The translations under genes were made by a program, and so were the position numbers. The notes under the pieces are model-generated. The model was not told the origin of the DNA, ran no database searches, and saw only the letters and a program-made list of their open reading frames with translations. DNA of 64,000 bases from Lentzea jiangxiensis (GTDB lineage Bacteria; Actinomycetota; Actinomycetes; Mycobacteriales; Pseudonocardiaceae). The stretch spans positions 62,001-126,000 of the forward strand of contig NZ_FNIX01000010.1 in assembly GCF_900104175.1 (NCBI RefSeq). Direction: 5' to 3'. Positions within the stretch are counted from its first letter, which is position 1; the number at the start of each line of letters is the position of its first letter. Shown in pieces: positions 25,776 to 34,317 of this stretch.

Positions 25776-27713
25776 CTAGTTGGTCCACCGCCGGGCGGCC
25801 GCCCGGGTGAGGCGGTCGAGCATCACGCCCAGCACGACGATCGCGACACCGGCCGCGAGCCCCTTGCCGTACAACTGGCCCTGCGAGAACCCGGCCACCA
25901 CGTCGTAGCCGAGCGCGCCGGCGCCGACGAGTCCGCCGACGACGACCATCGAGAGCACGTAGACCAGTCCCTGGTTGGCGGCGAGGGTCAGCGCCCCGCG
26001 CGCCATGGGCAGCTGGACCTTCGCGATCGTCTGCCACGAGCTCGACCCCAGCGCCGTGGACGCCTCGACCGCCGCGGGCGACACGGCGCGGACGCCGTCG
26101 GCGATGATCTTGATCGCGACCGGGGCCGCGAACACCACGGCCGCGATGATCGCCGTGAAGCGCGAGGCGGAGAACAACGCCAGGAACGGCACCAGGTAGA
26201 CGAACGCCGGCATGACCTGCGCGGCGTCGAGGACGGGCCGGACGACCCGGTCCGCGCGCCTGCTGCGCCCCGTCCAGACACCGACGACGACGCCCAGGAC
26301 CATCACCATGATCGTGGCGACCAGCGTGGACGCCAGCGTGATCATCGCGTCCTGCCACAGCCCCGTCGCGACGAGCAGGCCGAGGCACACGGCGGAGACG
26401 ATCGCGGGCCTCAGGCCGCCGACCAGGAACGACAGCGCCACGACCACGAGCGCCACGAGGAACCACGGTGACTCGGCGAGCAACGCCTGCAACGGGTTGA
26501 TCAGCGCGAACGTCACGAAGTCCTTGAAGCCGTACGTGAGCACCGGTAGCGAGTCCTGCGCCCACTCCGTCACGGCGGTCGCGCCCCGGGTGATCGAGCT
26601 GCCGATCTCCACGTCCGTCCGGAACTCCGCCGCCCAGAGGTAGGTGTGGGAGAGGTACACGCAGACGCCCGTGACGCCGAGCCCGCCGAACAACGCCCAG
26701 CGCGGGAGCCCGCGGCGCTCGGTGGCGGCGGTCGTCACGCGGTCCAGCACGATCGCCAGCACCACGATCGCGAGGCCCGCGTTGAACGCCGTGCCGACGT
26801 CGAGCGTCTGCAACGCCTTCACGACCGTCTTGCCGAGACCGGGTGCGTCGATCAGCGCGGCGATCGTGACCATCGACAGCGCGGCCATGATCGTCTGGTT
26901 GACGCCGAGCACGATGGTCTTGCGCGCGGACGGCAACAGCACCTTCACCAGCGTCTGCTTCCGCGTCGCCCCCAGGGACTCCGACGCCTCGACGGTGGTG
27001 CGCGGTACCGAGCGGATGGCGTGCGCGGTGAGCCGGATCGCGGGCGGCGCCGCGTAGATCAGCGTCGCGATCGTCGCCGAGGCCGGTCCGATCAGGAAGA
27101 ACAGCGTCAACGGCGCCAGGTAGACGAAGGTCGGCATCGTCTGCATGAAGTCGAGCACCGGCGTCGTGACCCGGTGGGCCCGGTCGGACAGTCCCGCCCA
27201 GATCCCCAGCGGGATGCCGAAGAGCAACGAGATCACGACCGCCGACAGCGTCAGCGACAGCGTGTCCATGCTCTCCTGCCACAACCCCTGCAGGCCGAGG
27301 AACACGAAGCCCGCCACGGCGAGCAGCGCGATCCGCCAGCCAGCGGCCGCGAGGCTGACGAAGCCCGCGATCGCGACCACGCCGAGCCAGCCGACCACCG
27401 GCACCGGCCGGCCGAACGACGGCTGCGCGATCAACGCCTGGACGAACGTCACGAACTCGTCGATGACGAGCCGGATCTCGTTGAAGAAGTACAGGAAGAC
27501 GGGGCTGGAGTTCCTGGACGCGCCGACGGCGTCGTTGACGTCGTTGATCCACCGGTGCAGCGGGGTCAGCTCGGAGGCGCCGAGCGGCAGCGTGCCGACG
27601 TTGCGCAGCGCCACCCACAGCACGACCCAGGCGAGCACGATCCCGCCGAGTACGAGCGCCTTCTTGTGCTGCAGCAGCCGAGGGGGTTGTCCGGGAGCGG
27701 CGACGGCGACCAT
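25776..27713 (-). CDS. Double-domain glycine betaine/choline-type ABC permease
   Basis: The 645-residue membrane protein carries two complete BPD_transp_1 units in tandem, each with an EAA-type loop (TTVEASESLGATRKQTLVKV in the first, AAVEASTALGSSSWQTIAKV in the second). One polypeptide therefore supplies the whole channel, whereas many ProW/OpuAB permeases are homodimers of a single unit. An N-terminal helix (VLGGIVLAWVVLWVAL) precedes the first unit. ATG 27713 overlaps the ATPase stop as TGATG. The internal duplication is old, as the halves are clearly diverged. Confidence 0.9.
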   Translation of the reverse strand: MVAVAAPGQPPRLLQHKKALVLGGIVLAWVVLWVALRNVGTLPLGASELTPLHRWINDVNDAVGASRNSSPVFLYFFNEIRLVIDEFVTFVQALIAQPSFGRPVPVVGWLGVVAIAGFVSLAAAGWRIALLAVAGFVFLGLQGLWQESMDTLSLTLSAVVISLLFGIPLGIWAGLSDRAHRVTTPVLDFMQTMPTFVYLAPLTLFFLIGPASATIATLIYAAPPAIRLTAHAIRSVPRTTVEASESLGATRKQTLVKVLLPSARKTIVLGVNQTIMAALSMVTIAALIDAPGLGKTVVKALQTLDVGTAFNAGLAIVVLAIVLDRVTTAATERRGLPRWALFGGLGVTGVCVYLSHTYLWAAEFRTDVEIGSSITRGATAVTEWAQDSLPVLTYGFKDFVTFALINPLQALLAESPWFLVALVVVALSFLVGGLRPAIVSAVCLGLLVATGLWQDAMITLASTLVATIMVMVLGVVVGVWTGRSRRADRVVRPVLDAAQVMPAFVYLVPFLALFSASRFTAIIAAVVFAAPVAIKIIADGVRAVSPAAVEASTALGSSSWQTIAKVQLPMARGALTLAANQGLVYVLSMVVVGGLVGAGALGYDVVAGFSQGQLYGKGLAAGVAIVVLGVMLDRLTRAAARRWTN

Positions 27714-28735
27714 CACGCCTCCCCGGCCACGACCCCGAGGATCTCCTCGTCGGCCACGACCCCGAGCAGTTCGCCGTCGCGCACGACCTTCACCGGCTTG
27801 CCGGTGCCGAGCACGCCGCGAACGGCCTCGCGCACCACGGTCTCCGGCGCGAGCTCCGGTCCGTCCAGGTCGTCGCCGGGGCGCGGCGGACGCATGATCC
27901 ACTTGAGCGTCAGCACGTCCGGGCGCGGCACGTCCCGCACGAAGTCGCGCACGTAGTCGTCCGCGGGAGCGCCGACCAGCTCGTCGCCGGTGCCGATCTG
28001 CACGACCTTGCCGTCGCGCATGATCAGGATGCGGTCGCCGAGCTTGAGCGCCTCGCTCAGGTCGTGGGTGATGAAGACCATCGTCTTGCCGACCTCGCGG
28101 TGCAGCCTGATGACCTCGGACTGCATGTCGCGCCGGATCAGCGGGTCGAGCGCCGAGAAAGGTTCATCGAAGAACAAAACATCGGGATCGCCCGCGAGTG
28201 CGCGCGCAAGGCCGACGCGTTGCTGCATACCGCCGGAGAGTTGATCCGGATACGACTTCTCGTACCCGGTGAGCCCGACCAGGTCGATCACTTCCCGGGA
28301 GCGCTCCCCGCGTTTCGCGCGCGGTACCCCGCGGATTTCCAGACCGTAACCGACGTTGTCGGCGACGGTGCGGTGCGGGAGCAGTCCGAAGTGCTGGAAC
28401 ACCATGGAGAACTTGTTCCTGCGCAGTTCGCGCAAACGCTTGGCGTCCACCTTGAGAATGTTCTCGCCCTCGAACGTGATCGCGCCCGCGGTCGGTTCCA
28501 CGAGTCTCGTGAGGCAGCGGACCAAAGTGGACTTGCCCGACCCGGACAGCCCCATGACCACGAACATCTCACCCGGAGCGACCTCGAAGTCCACTCCCCG
28601 CACGGCCGCGACGGACCCCGTCCGGTCCATCAACTCCGATCGCGACAACGCCCTGAGCTCGTCCGAACCCACCACTTGCGACGCCTTGGGGCCGAACACC
28701 TTCCACAGGTCCCTGACCGAAATCACGGGATCCAC
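27713..28735 (-). CDS. Glycine betaine/choline-type ABC ATPase with CBS-like tail
   Basis: The 340-residue ATPase has Walker [10 protein letters not shown] (residues 62-70), signature LSGGMQQR, Walker [13 protein letters not shown], and an N-terminal extension before [12 protein letters not shown] typical of ProV/OpuAA. The C-terminal part contains [19 protein letters not shown], a single CBS-like unit that in OpuA senses ionic strength. I start at GTG 28735, with GGAG upstream and the conserved [15 protein letters not shown]; longer starts would lie in the promoter region. First gene of the operon, so it follows the main promoter in the 212-bp gap to the divergent binding-protein paralogue. 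Confidence 0.93.
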   Translation of the reverse strand: MDPVISVRDLWKVFGPKASQVVGSDELRALSRSELMDRTGSVAAVRGVDFEVAPGEMFVVMGLSGSGKSTLVRCLTRLVEPTAGAITFEGENILKVDAKRLRELRRNKFSMVFQHFGLLPHRTVADNVGYGLEIRGVPRAKRGERSREVIDLVGLTGYEKSYPDQLSGGMQQRVGLARALAGDPDVLFFDEPFSALDPLIRRDMQSEVIRLHREVGKTMVFITHDLSEALKLGDRILIMRDGKVVQIGTGDELVGAPADDYVRDFVRDVPRPDVLTLKWIMRPPRPGDDLDGPELAPETVVREAVRGVLGTGKPVKVVRDGELLGVVADEEILGVVAGEA

Positions 28736-28947
28736 GCCAAACCACTCCGACCTGTTGCGGACTGCGCACACCGTTTCTCGATGCGCGACAGCATTGACCT
28801 TTCGCACGGGTACGGTCAAGGCCCGAAACGAATCCACTCCTTTTTGGACAACCAATCATCCTATGACTTGACTCCGTCTGATCGATGAGGAAAAGCTGAA
28901 CTCACCGGTCTCCTGAACCGCTCGTTCCCCCCGACGAGGAGCTGTTC

Positions 28948-29913
28948 GTGCAAGCCCCCAGAATTGTTCTGGCAATGACGTTCGTGGTGACGATTGCCGG
29001 TTGTGGCAGCGGATCGACGGCGTCACCCCGCTCCAGTCCGGCCGCACCGACCGAGCCCTGCGACTCCCTCACCATCGCGGTCAACCCGTGGGTCGGCTAC
29101 GAGGCGAACGCGGCCGTGATCGCGCACCTCGCCGAGACGCGGCTGGGTTGCAAGGTCACGAAGAAGGAGGTCGACGAGCAGACCGCCTGGCAGGGCCTCG
29201 ACTCCGGCGAGATCGACGTCATCCTCGAGAACTGGGGCCACGAGGACCTGAAGCAGAAGTACGTCGAGGAGAAGCGCACCGCCGTGCGGGTCGGCCCGTC
29301 CGGCAACAAGGGCGTGATCGGCTGGTACGTGCCGCCGTGGATGAAGAAGGAGTTCCCGGACATCACGAACTGGCAGAACCTCAACAAGTACGCGGACAAG
29401 TTCAAGACCCCGCAGTCCGACGGCAAGGGCCAGGTGCTCGACGGCGACCCCTCGTACGTGACGAACGACGAGGCGCTGGTCAAGAACCTCGGCCTCGACT
29501 ACAAGGTCGTCTACGCCGGCAGCGAGCAGGCGCTCATCAAGGCGTTCCGCCAGGCCGAGGAGAAGAAGACCCCGCTGATCGGCTACTTCTTCGAGCCGCA
29601 GTGGCTGCACCTCGACATCGAACTGGTCAAGATCGACCTGCCTGGGTACACGGCGGGCTGCGACGCGGACCCGGCCGAGGTCGCCTGCGACTACCCGCGC
29701 TACGAGCTCGACAAGATCGCCTCCAGGAAGTTCGTCGAGAAGGGCGGGCCCGCGGCACGGCTGGTCCAGAACTTCCAGTGGAGCAACGACGAGCAGGACA
29801 CGGTCGCGTCGTTCATCGCCAAGTACAAGATGTCGCCCGACGAGGCGGCGAAGAGGTGGGTCGAGGCGAACCCGGACCGCGTCGAGGACTGGCTCACGAA
29901 GGCCAAGCCGTAA
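28948..29913 (+). CDS. Second glycine betaine/choline-type binding lipoprotein
   Basis: The 321-residue protein is a paralogue of the 24807-25763 product: lipobox signal ending TIAGC (Cys19), AVNPWVGYEANAAV, ILENWGHED and GVIGWYVPPWM. It is transcribed divergently from the ATPase gene and has its own GAGGAG before GTG 28948. Having two receptors for one channel suggests two related substrates or different expression times. The two proteins are similar along their whole length, so a local duplication is likely, but changes near the ligand cage could not be evaluated. It stops 10 bp before the convergent 588-residue gene. Confidence 0.92.
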   Translation: MQAPRIVLAMTFVVTIAGCGSGSTASPRSSPAAPTEPCDSLTIAVNPWVGYEANAAVIAHLAETRLGCKVTKKEVDEQTAWQGLDSGEIDVILENWGHEDLKQKYVEEKRTAVRVGPSGNKGVIGWYVPPWMKKEFPDITNWQNLNKYADKFKTPQSDGKGQVLDGDPSYVTNDEALVKNLGLDYKVVYAGSEQALIKAFRQAEEKKTPLIGYFFEPQWLHLDIELVKIDLPGYTAGCDADPAEVACDYPRYELDKIASRKFVEKGGPAARLVQNFQWSNDEQDTVASFIAKYKMSPDEAAKRWVEANPDRVEDWLTKAKP

Positions 29914-29922
29914 CTTCCGTCC

Positions 29923-31689
29923 TCAGTTCCGGCCGCGCGACCACCACTTCTCGTCGGGACCGGAGATGTCCTCGACGCTGAGCCTGCGCACCGATCCCGC
30001 GCGCTTGAGCCGGGCCACCAGCTGGTCCTCCCGCTGCGCGAGCCGGCGGTAGATCTCCACGGCGGAGGTCTCCTGCCGGCCCTGCCGCCGTTCGACGGTC
30101 CGCCAGTTGCCGAGGAACTCGAGCGTCAGGTCCGCGACGGCCTGGCCGGCGTGGGCCGTGAGCGTGTCGGCCGGGGAGGCGAACCGCCCGGCGTGGAACG
30201 CGAGGTTGCGGGTGACGTAGAGCCACTCCAGCAGCGCGGCGGCGGTGTCCTCCTGCTCGCGCAGCCAGGCCGCGAGGACCTTCGAGTCCGCGAGCCGGTC
30301 GCGCCACAGCCCCGCCAGGTCGTGGACCAGCCCGCCCTCGTTCTCCGCCAGCGCGGTGACGGCCTGCTGCGCGGCCGCGAGCCGTTCGTCCGGGCGGTTG
30401 TGCTCGACCAGCACCTCCAGCCAGGCGTCCACGGACCTCAGGTGGTGCTTCACCCCGGTGGTCGGCACGTGCGCGTCGAGCGGCTTGCGCAGTTCGGTGT
30501 CGTGGTTGGTGAGCACGACGTGCAGGCTGACCAGGTGCTGCCGCAACACCTGCAGCGCGCACGCCTTCGCCAGCCACGCGATCTTGCCCGGGTCGAGCCC
30601 CGTCGCCTCCAGCGCGCTCCACGCGAGCCCTGCGCTGGCCATCGGCGCGTCGACCTGGCGCGCGAGGTTCGCCACCCGCATCGCGCTGCGCAGCTCGGCG
30701 GGCCAGTACGCGGTGAGCGGGTAGGCGTTGTTGACGGTCCGCCGGTGCTCGGTGCCGCGCGTGACGCGGCCGCCCGGCCCGCTGACCTGCCAGACCGGTG
30801 CGATGGTCAGCTCGGTGAGCCGCTCCCCCGCCGCGTACTGGTCGAGCACCTCGTTGAGGATCCGGCGCCCCTTCAGCGCGGCCGTGTGCACGTCCGCCGC
30901 CTCGACCGGCAACCGCACCAGCACCGACGACCCGTCCACCGCGTCCTTGAGGAAGTCGTCCTTCGGCAACCTGTTGCGGTGCAACGGCTCCTGACGCGCC
31001 TGCGGCAGCAGCTCGTCGAGGTGCCGCAGCACGCGGGCACCCCGCACCACGAACGCCACGACGTGCCGGCGCGGCTCCGGCCACAGCACGTGGCCGAGGT
31101 CGCCGGGCTTCTTGAGCCACCGCAGCAGGTCGGCCCGCAACTCCCTGCCGTCCCTGCCGTGCACCGCCACGACGACCGCGATCTCGGCGGTCATCCTGGT
31201 GCGCGACGAAAGCCCGACACCGTTCCACAGTGGAGCGATCCAGCTCCGCACGGCCTTCTCCAGCGCCCCCGGATCGAGCTTCGCCGCCGCCGCGGCCGTG
31301 ACCACCGGGTCGAGCTTCTGCCCGTCGGCCGCGATGGCGGCGTCGACCCCGAGGAGGACCTTGCGCGCCGCGGCGAGCTCCTTCGCGCCGCCGTGGGCGT
31401 ACGCGGGTCTGGCGGCGTCCATGCACGCCAGCGAGCTGGTGATGACGCGCCGCAGCAGGTTCCACCGCGGCTGGTCTTCGGTGGCGTGGCTCTCCAGCGC
31501 GGTCTTCGCCCGCGTGACGGCGAGGAACGCGCTGTTGAGCCCCGCCACGTGCTCCCCGAGGTGCGCGTCGGGGTCGAGCGCGCGCAGCACTCCCTGCAGG
31601 AACGCCCGCTGCCCCCGGTCGAGCCCGGCGTCGTCGAAGGCCTGCCGCAACCGGGCGTCGAGGTACTGGTAGCGCACGTGACGCACCAT
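29923..31689 (-). CDS. 588-residue protein of unknown function
   Basis: I do not recognise this protein. From MVRHVRYQYLDARLRQAF it is predicted mostly alpha-helical, Ala/Leu/Arg rich, with no signal peptide, membrane segment, metal cluster or nucleotide-binding motif. A central part (GGRVTRGTEHRRTVNNAYPL) may contain a loop, and the C-terminus ends in SVEDISGPDEKWWSRGRN. Its size and helical repeats suggest a scaffold or an effector-type cytoplasmic protein. The start lies only 7 bp from the divergent hydrolase start, so the two promoters must overlap the opposite coding region or be leaderless; a start at a later GTG is possible. Downstream it converges on the second betaine-binding protein. 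Confidence 0.72.
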   Translation of the reverse strand: MVRHVRYQYLDARLRQAFDDAGLDRGQRAFLQGVLRALDPDAHLGEHVAGLNSAFLAVTRAKTALESHATEDQPRWNLLRRVITSSLACMDAARPAYAHGGAKELAAARKVLLGVDAAIAADGQKLDPVVTAAAAAKLDPGALEKAVRSWIAPLWNGVGLSSRTRMTAEIAVVVAVHGRDGRELRADLLRWLKKPGDLGHVLWPEPRRHVVAFVVRGARVLRHLDELLPQARQEPLHRNRLPKDDFLKDAVDGSSVLVRLPVEAADVHTAALKGRRILNEVLDQYAAGERLTELTIAPVWQVSGPGGRVTRGTEHRRTVNNAYPLTAYWPAELRSAMRVANLARQVDAPMASAGLAWSALEATGLDPGKIAWLAKACALQVLRQHLVSLHVVLTNHDTELRKPLDAHVPTTGVKHHLRSVDAWLEVLVEHNRPDERLAAAQQAVTALAENEGGLVHDLAGLWRDRLADSKVLAAWLREQEDTAAALLEWLYVTRNLAFHAGRFASPADTLTAHAGQAVADLTLEFLGNWRTVERRQGRQETSAVEIYRRLAQREDQLVARLKRAGSVRRLSVEDISGPDEKWWSRGRN

Positions 31690-31696
31690 AGAGGGC

Positions 31697-32467
31697 ATGG
31701 ACAACCGGAAAGCGGTCTTCGCGGGCGCCCACGGCCAGGCACTGGCCGGCCGGCTCGAACTGCCCGCCGGCGACGTCACGGCGACGGCCGTGTTCGCGCA
31801 CTGCTTCACCTGCGGCAAGGACTCGGTGGCCGCGACCCGCATCGCCCGCGAGCTCGCCTCCCACGGCGTCGCGGTGCTGCGCTTCGACTTCACCGGCCTC
31901 GGCCAGTCCGACGGCGACTTCGCGAACACGACGTTCACGTCCAACGTCGGCGACCTCGTCTGCGCCGCCGACCACCTGCGCGACACCATCGGCGCCCCGA
32001 GCGTCCTCATCGGACACTCGCTCGGCGGCGCCGCCGTCCTGGCCGCCGCGCACCGGGTCCCGGAGGTCAGGGCGGTCGCCACGATCGGCGCCCCCGCCGA
32101 CACCGCCCACGTGGAGCACCTGCTCGGCTCGTCGCGGGAGCAGATCGAGGCGGACGGCGTGGCCGAGGTGCTGCTCGCCGGCCGCCCGTTCCGGATCGGC
32201 AACGACTTCCTGCTCGACATCAAGCAGCAGAACCAGACCGCGTGCATCGCGGGCCTCGACCGCGCACTGCTCGTGATGCACTCCCCGCAGGACGACACGG
32301 TGGGCGTCGACAACGCCAGGGTGATCTTCGACGCGGCCCGCCACCCCAAGTCGTTCGTCTCGCTGGACGGAGGCGACCACCTGCTGACCGACCGCGCGGA
32401 CGCCACCTACGTGGCACGGGTGCTGGCGGCGTGGGCGAGCCGCTACCTCGCCGAGGACATGGTCTAG
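31697..32467 (+). CDS. Cytoplasmic alpha/beta-hydrolase
   Basis: The 256-residue enzyme has oxyanion segment AHCFTCGKDS, FDFTGLGQSDGDF, nucleophile Ser in IGHSLGG, Asp in HSPQDDTVG and His in DGGDHLLTD, all in family order. The layout resembles the hydrolase half of the alpha/beta-hydrolase-OsmC fusion proteins found in bacteria, here without the OsmC part. No signal peptide. Substrate unknown, probably a small ester. It ends four bases before a strong terminator and starts 7 bp from the divergent 588-residue gene. Confidence 0.85.
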   Translation: MDNRKAVFAGAHGQALAGRLELPAGDVTATAVFAHCFTCGKDSVAATRIARELASHGVAVLRFDFTGLGQSDGDFANTTFTSNVGDLVCAADHLRDTIGAPSVLIGHSLGGAAVLAAAHRVPEVRAVATIGAPADTAHVEHLLGSSREQIEADGVAEVLLAGRPFRIGNDFLLDIKQQNQTACIAGLDRALLVMHSPQDDTVGVDNARVIFDAARHPKSFVSLDGGDHLLTDRADATYVARVLAAWASRYLAEDMV

Positions 32468-32470
32468 ATG

Positions 32471-32507
32471 CGAAAACCCGCAGCGGTGAAGTCGCTGCGG
32501 GTTTTCG
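32471..32507. terminator. Perfect 15-bp stem terminator with T-run
   Basis: CGAAAACCCGCAGCG and CGCTGCGGGTTTTCG pair perfectly around a seven-base loop, with TTTT on the 3' side of the stem in both directions. It serves the hydrolase gene and faces the tRNA-Pro gene on the other strand. Confidence 0.92.
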
Positions 32508-32514
32508 GCAACCG

Positions 32515-32588
32515 TCGGGGCGACAGGATTTGAACCTGCGACCCCCCGCTCCCAAAGCGGGTGCGCTACCAAACTGCGCCACGCCCCG
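32515..32588 (-). tRNA. tRNA-Pro(TGG)
   Basis: The reverse strand folds as a complete cloverleaf of 74 bases: acceptor CGGGGCG/CGCCCCG, D-stem GCGC/GCGC, anticodon stem CCCGC/GCGGG with loop TTTGGGA (anticodon TGG), and T-arm GCAGG-TTCAAAT-CCTGT. The 3' CCA is not encoded. The anticodon reads CCA and CCG wobble proline codons. Confidence 0.97.
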
Positions 32589-32650
32589 GTTGCACCAAGC
32601 TTACCGCCACCCGCTAAGGTATTGATCGCAGCCCCGACAAGGGCGGCAAC

Positions 32651-32721
32651 GCGGGCGTAGCTCAATGGTAGAGCCCTAGTCTTCCAAACTAGCTACGCGG
32701 GTTCGATTCCCGTCGCCCGCT
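32651..32721 (+). tRNA. tRNA-Gly(TCC)
   Basis: A 71-base cloverleaf: acceptor GCGGGCG/CGCCCGC, D-stem GCTC/GAGC, anticodon stem CTAGT/ACTAG with loop CTTCCAA (anticodon TCC), T-arm GCGGG-TTCGATT-CCCGT. No encoded CCA. It is divergent from the tRNA-Pro and followed by its own terminator. Confidence 0.97.
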
Positions 32722-32729
32722 CGCGGCCG

Positions 32730-32773
32730 AGGCCGACCTGTGTCTGCGAAGAGCGCAGACCGGGTCGGCCTTT
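32730..32773 (+). terminator. Terminator of the tRNA-Gly gene
   Basis: AGGCCGACC ... GTCTGCG pairs with CGCAGAC ... GGTCGGCCT, an interrupted 16-bp stem followed by TTT. The next 98 bases to 32871 contain no gene. Confidence 0.78.
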
Positions 32774-32871
32774 CGCATTTCTCCTGGGGGCCGAGCCCCC
32801 CAGACCCCGGCCGGGGCGGTCCCCGGACCCCCGTCTGTGTTGTGTGGCTCACGCGGACGCGGTTGTGCGGC

Positions 32872-33426
32872 TCACGCCGACGCGATGCCCACCTGCGTGC
32901 GGCGGTGCGCGGGCCGGTCGATCTCGTCCACGACGGCCAGCGCGAAGTCCTCGTAGGTCAGTTCGTCGGCCGGGTCGACCGAGCCGATCCGGTACGTGCC
33001 CGTCGGGGTGCCGCCGAAGTCGCCGACGGGGCTCATCACCAGCCAGTCGGCCTCGGAGGCCGCGAGCACCGCGACGCCCGCCGCGTGGCCCAGGCAGAAC
33101 GGCCGGTGCTCGTCCGGGAAGTCCGGGCGGTCGACCAGGCGGACGCCCGGCGCCGTCTCCAGCAGCGGGTAGACGCCGACCACGATGATCCGGCCGGCGC
33201 CGGAGGCCACCAGCGCGCGGGCCGCCTCCGCGTAGAACTCCGCCGGGTCGCGGGAGAGGTCCACCACCGCGCTCACCGCCACGTCGTGCGCGGCGGCCAC
33301 CTCCGCCGCGGCCTGCACCCCCGGAGTGCGGCCGACCTCCGCCACCTCGTGGCCGCGGGCTCGCGCCACCTGCGTGATCCGGCGTCCCGCCTGGCCGGAC
33401 GCCCCGAATACAACGATCTTCGCCAT
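32872..33426 (-). CDS. NAD(P)-binding oxidoreductase of the NmrA/atypical SDR type
   Basis: The 184-residue protein starts MAKIVVFGASGQAGRRITQVA, a glycine-rich NAD(P)-binding motif of the atypical SDR/NmrA kind, and ends with the domain's usual YEDFALAVVDEI helix. It lacks the classical YxxxK. Members reduce quinones or act as redox sensors. It is divergent from an HxlR regulator, with an inverted repeat between the two starts; this regulator-reductase pair is common and suggests induction by a quinone, aldehyde or other electrophile. ATG 33426 fits the Rossmann strand; upstream in-frame codons lie in the control region. Confidence 0.86.
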   Translation of the reverse strand: MAKIVVFGASGQAGRRITQVARARGHEVAEVGRTPGVQAAAEVAAAHDVAVSAVVDLSRDPAEFYAEAARALVASGAGRIIVVGVYPLLETAPGVRLVDRPDFPDEHRPFCLGHAAGVAVLAASEADWLVMSPVGDFGGTPTGTYRIGSVDPADELTYEDFALAVVDEIDRPAHRRTQVGIASA

Positions 33427-33442
33427 GAGCGCGAAGGTAGGG

Positions 33443-33463
33443 TGCGGAAGTCCGGTTTCCGCA
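33443..33463. promoter_or_regulatory. HxlR-type operator inverted repeat
   Basis: TGCGGAA (33443-33449) and TTCCGCA (33457-33463) are perfect inverse copies with a 7-bp spacer, in the 57-bp gap between the divergent reductase and HxlR genes. Position and symmetry fit a dimeric HxlR operator controlling both. Confidence 0.65.
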
Positions 33464-33483
33464 ACGGTATCGGGGGTGACCAG

Positions 33484-33786
33484 GTGGAATGCGCGCACGG
33501 GGAACTGCCGTACCGCATCGGTGACAAGTGGACCGCGCACGTGCTGCGGGCGTTGCAGGGCGGGCGGCGGCGGTTCACCGAGCTGCGGGCCGGGCTGCCG
33601 GGCGTGACGGCCAAGGTGCTCACCGAGACGCTGCGGGCGATGGAGCGCGAAGGAGCGGTTTCGCGCGAGGCGTTCGCGGAGAACCCGCCGCGGGTCGAGT
33701 ACGAGCTGACGGCTCGCGGGCGCAAGCTGCTCGGCCTGCTCGACCTGTGTTGTGACTGGGCACGAGAGAACCTGGTGGAGACGTGA
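33484..33786 (+). CDS. HxlR-family transcriptional regulator
   Basis: The 100-residue winged-helix protein has the HxlR opening ECAHGELPYRIGDKWTAHVLRAL and body RRRFTELRAGLPGVTAKVLTETL, with the wing VEYELTARGRKLL. The N-terminal Cys3 occupies the place of the redox-active cysteine in quinone/aldehyde-sensing members such as QorR and HypR; a CC pair lies near the C-terminus. GTG 33484 gives the family start and has GGGGGTGA upstream. It is divergent from its probable target reductase and overlaps the downstream VOC gene (GTGA). Confidence 0.9.
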   Translation: MECAHGELPYRIGDKWTAHVLRALQGGRRRFTELRAGLPGVTAKVLTETLRAMEREGAVSREAFAENPPRVEYELTARGRKLLGLLDLCCDWARENLVET

Positions 33787-34118
33787 GGCTCGAACAGATC
33801 GTCATCGACAGCAACGACCCCGGCAAGCTCGTCCGCTTCTGGGCGGAGCTGCTCGGCGGTGAGCCGGTGAACCGCGAGCACGGCTGGGCGCACGTCGAGC
33901 CGCCCGGTGGTGTGCGGATGTCGTTCCAGCCGGTGCCGGAGCGCAAGGACGTGAAGAACCGGCTGCACCTCGACTTCCAGGTCGACGACATCGAGGCCTC
34001 GGTCGTGAAGGCGGTCAGCCTGGGCGCCACCCGCGAGGGCGTCGTGCACACCGACGAGCAGGGCAGCTTCCAGGTCATGCGCGACCCCGAGGGCAACGAG
34101 TTCTGCTTCGTCCGCTGA
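33783..34118 (+). CDS. VOC/glyoxalase-superfamily protein
   Basis: The 111-residue protein is one glyoxalase/VOC unit (LEQIVIDSNDPGKLVRFWAELL through FQVMRDPEGNEFCFV), the form with conserved DPEGNEFC near the end. It would act as a dimer, using a metal for small-molecule isomerisation, extradiol cleavage or drug binding. The HxlR-VOC overlap suggests the same response module as the divergent reductase, possibly detoxification of a reactive carbonyl. Substrate unknown. Confidence 0.85.
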   Translation: MRLEQIVIDSNDPGKLVRFWAELLGGEPVNREHGWAHVEPPGGVRMSFQPVPERKDVKNRLHLDFQVDDIEASVVKAVSLGATREGVVHTDEQGSFQVMRDPEGNEFCFVR

Positions 34119-34122
34119 GGAA

Positions 34123-34239
34123 CTACTGGACGGCGCGCCAGAGCGCCTCACCGAAGCGGATCGCGAGGAGCAGGAGCAGCAGCCCGATCGCGAAACTGAT
34201 GAGGCACCGGACGACGACCAGGAGTTTGGCGCCCTTCAC
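34123..34239 (-). CDS. 38-residue single-span membrane protein
   Basis: An open frame starting GTG 34239 encodes (M)KGAKLLVVVRCLISFAIG followed by a run of leucines and IRFGEALWRAVQ, one clear transmembrane helix. The ribosome site is weak. It is convergent with the VOC gene (4 bp apart). Small one-span proteins are usually missed; the hydrophobicity is not random, but expression is unproven. Confidence 0.42.
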   Translation of the reverse strand: MKGAKLLVVVRCLISFAIGLLLLLLAIRFGEALWRAVQ

Positions 34240-34317
34240 CCGGCCATGATCCACCGCGGGCGGGCGCGGGCGACAGAGTCCATCGGGCCCAATGCCCGTT
34301 GCCAATACCATGCCGGT

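Noticed and set aside
29894..32665. 923-residue reverse open frame spanning the hypothetical gene, the hydrolase and both tRNAs
   Set aside because: It crosses two tRNA genes and a terminator, so it cannot be a gene.
32740..33483. Long N-terminal extension of the HxlR protein
   Set aside because: It would run antisense through the reductase gene; the family start and ribosome site fit GTG 33484.
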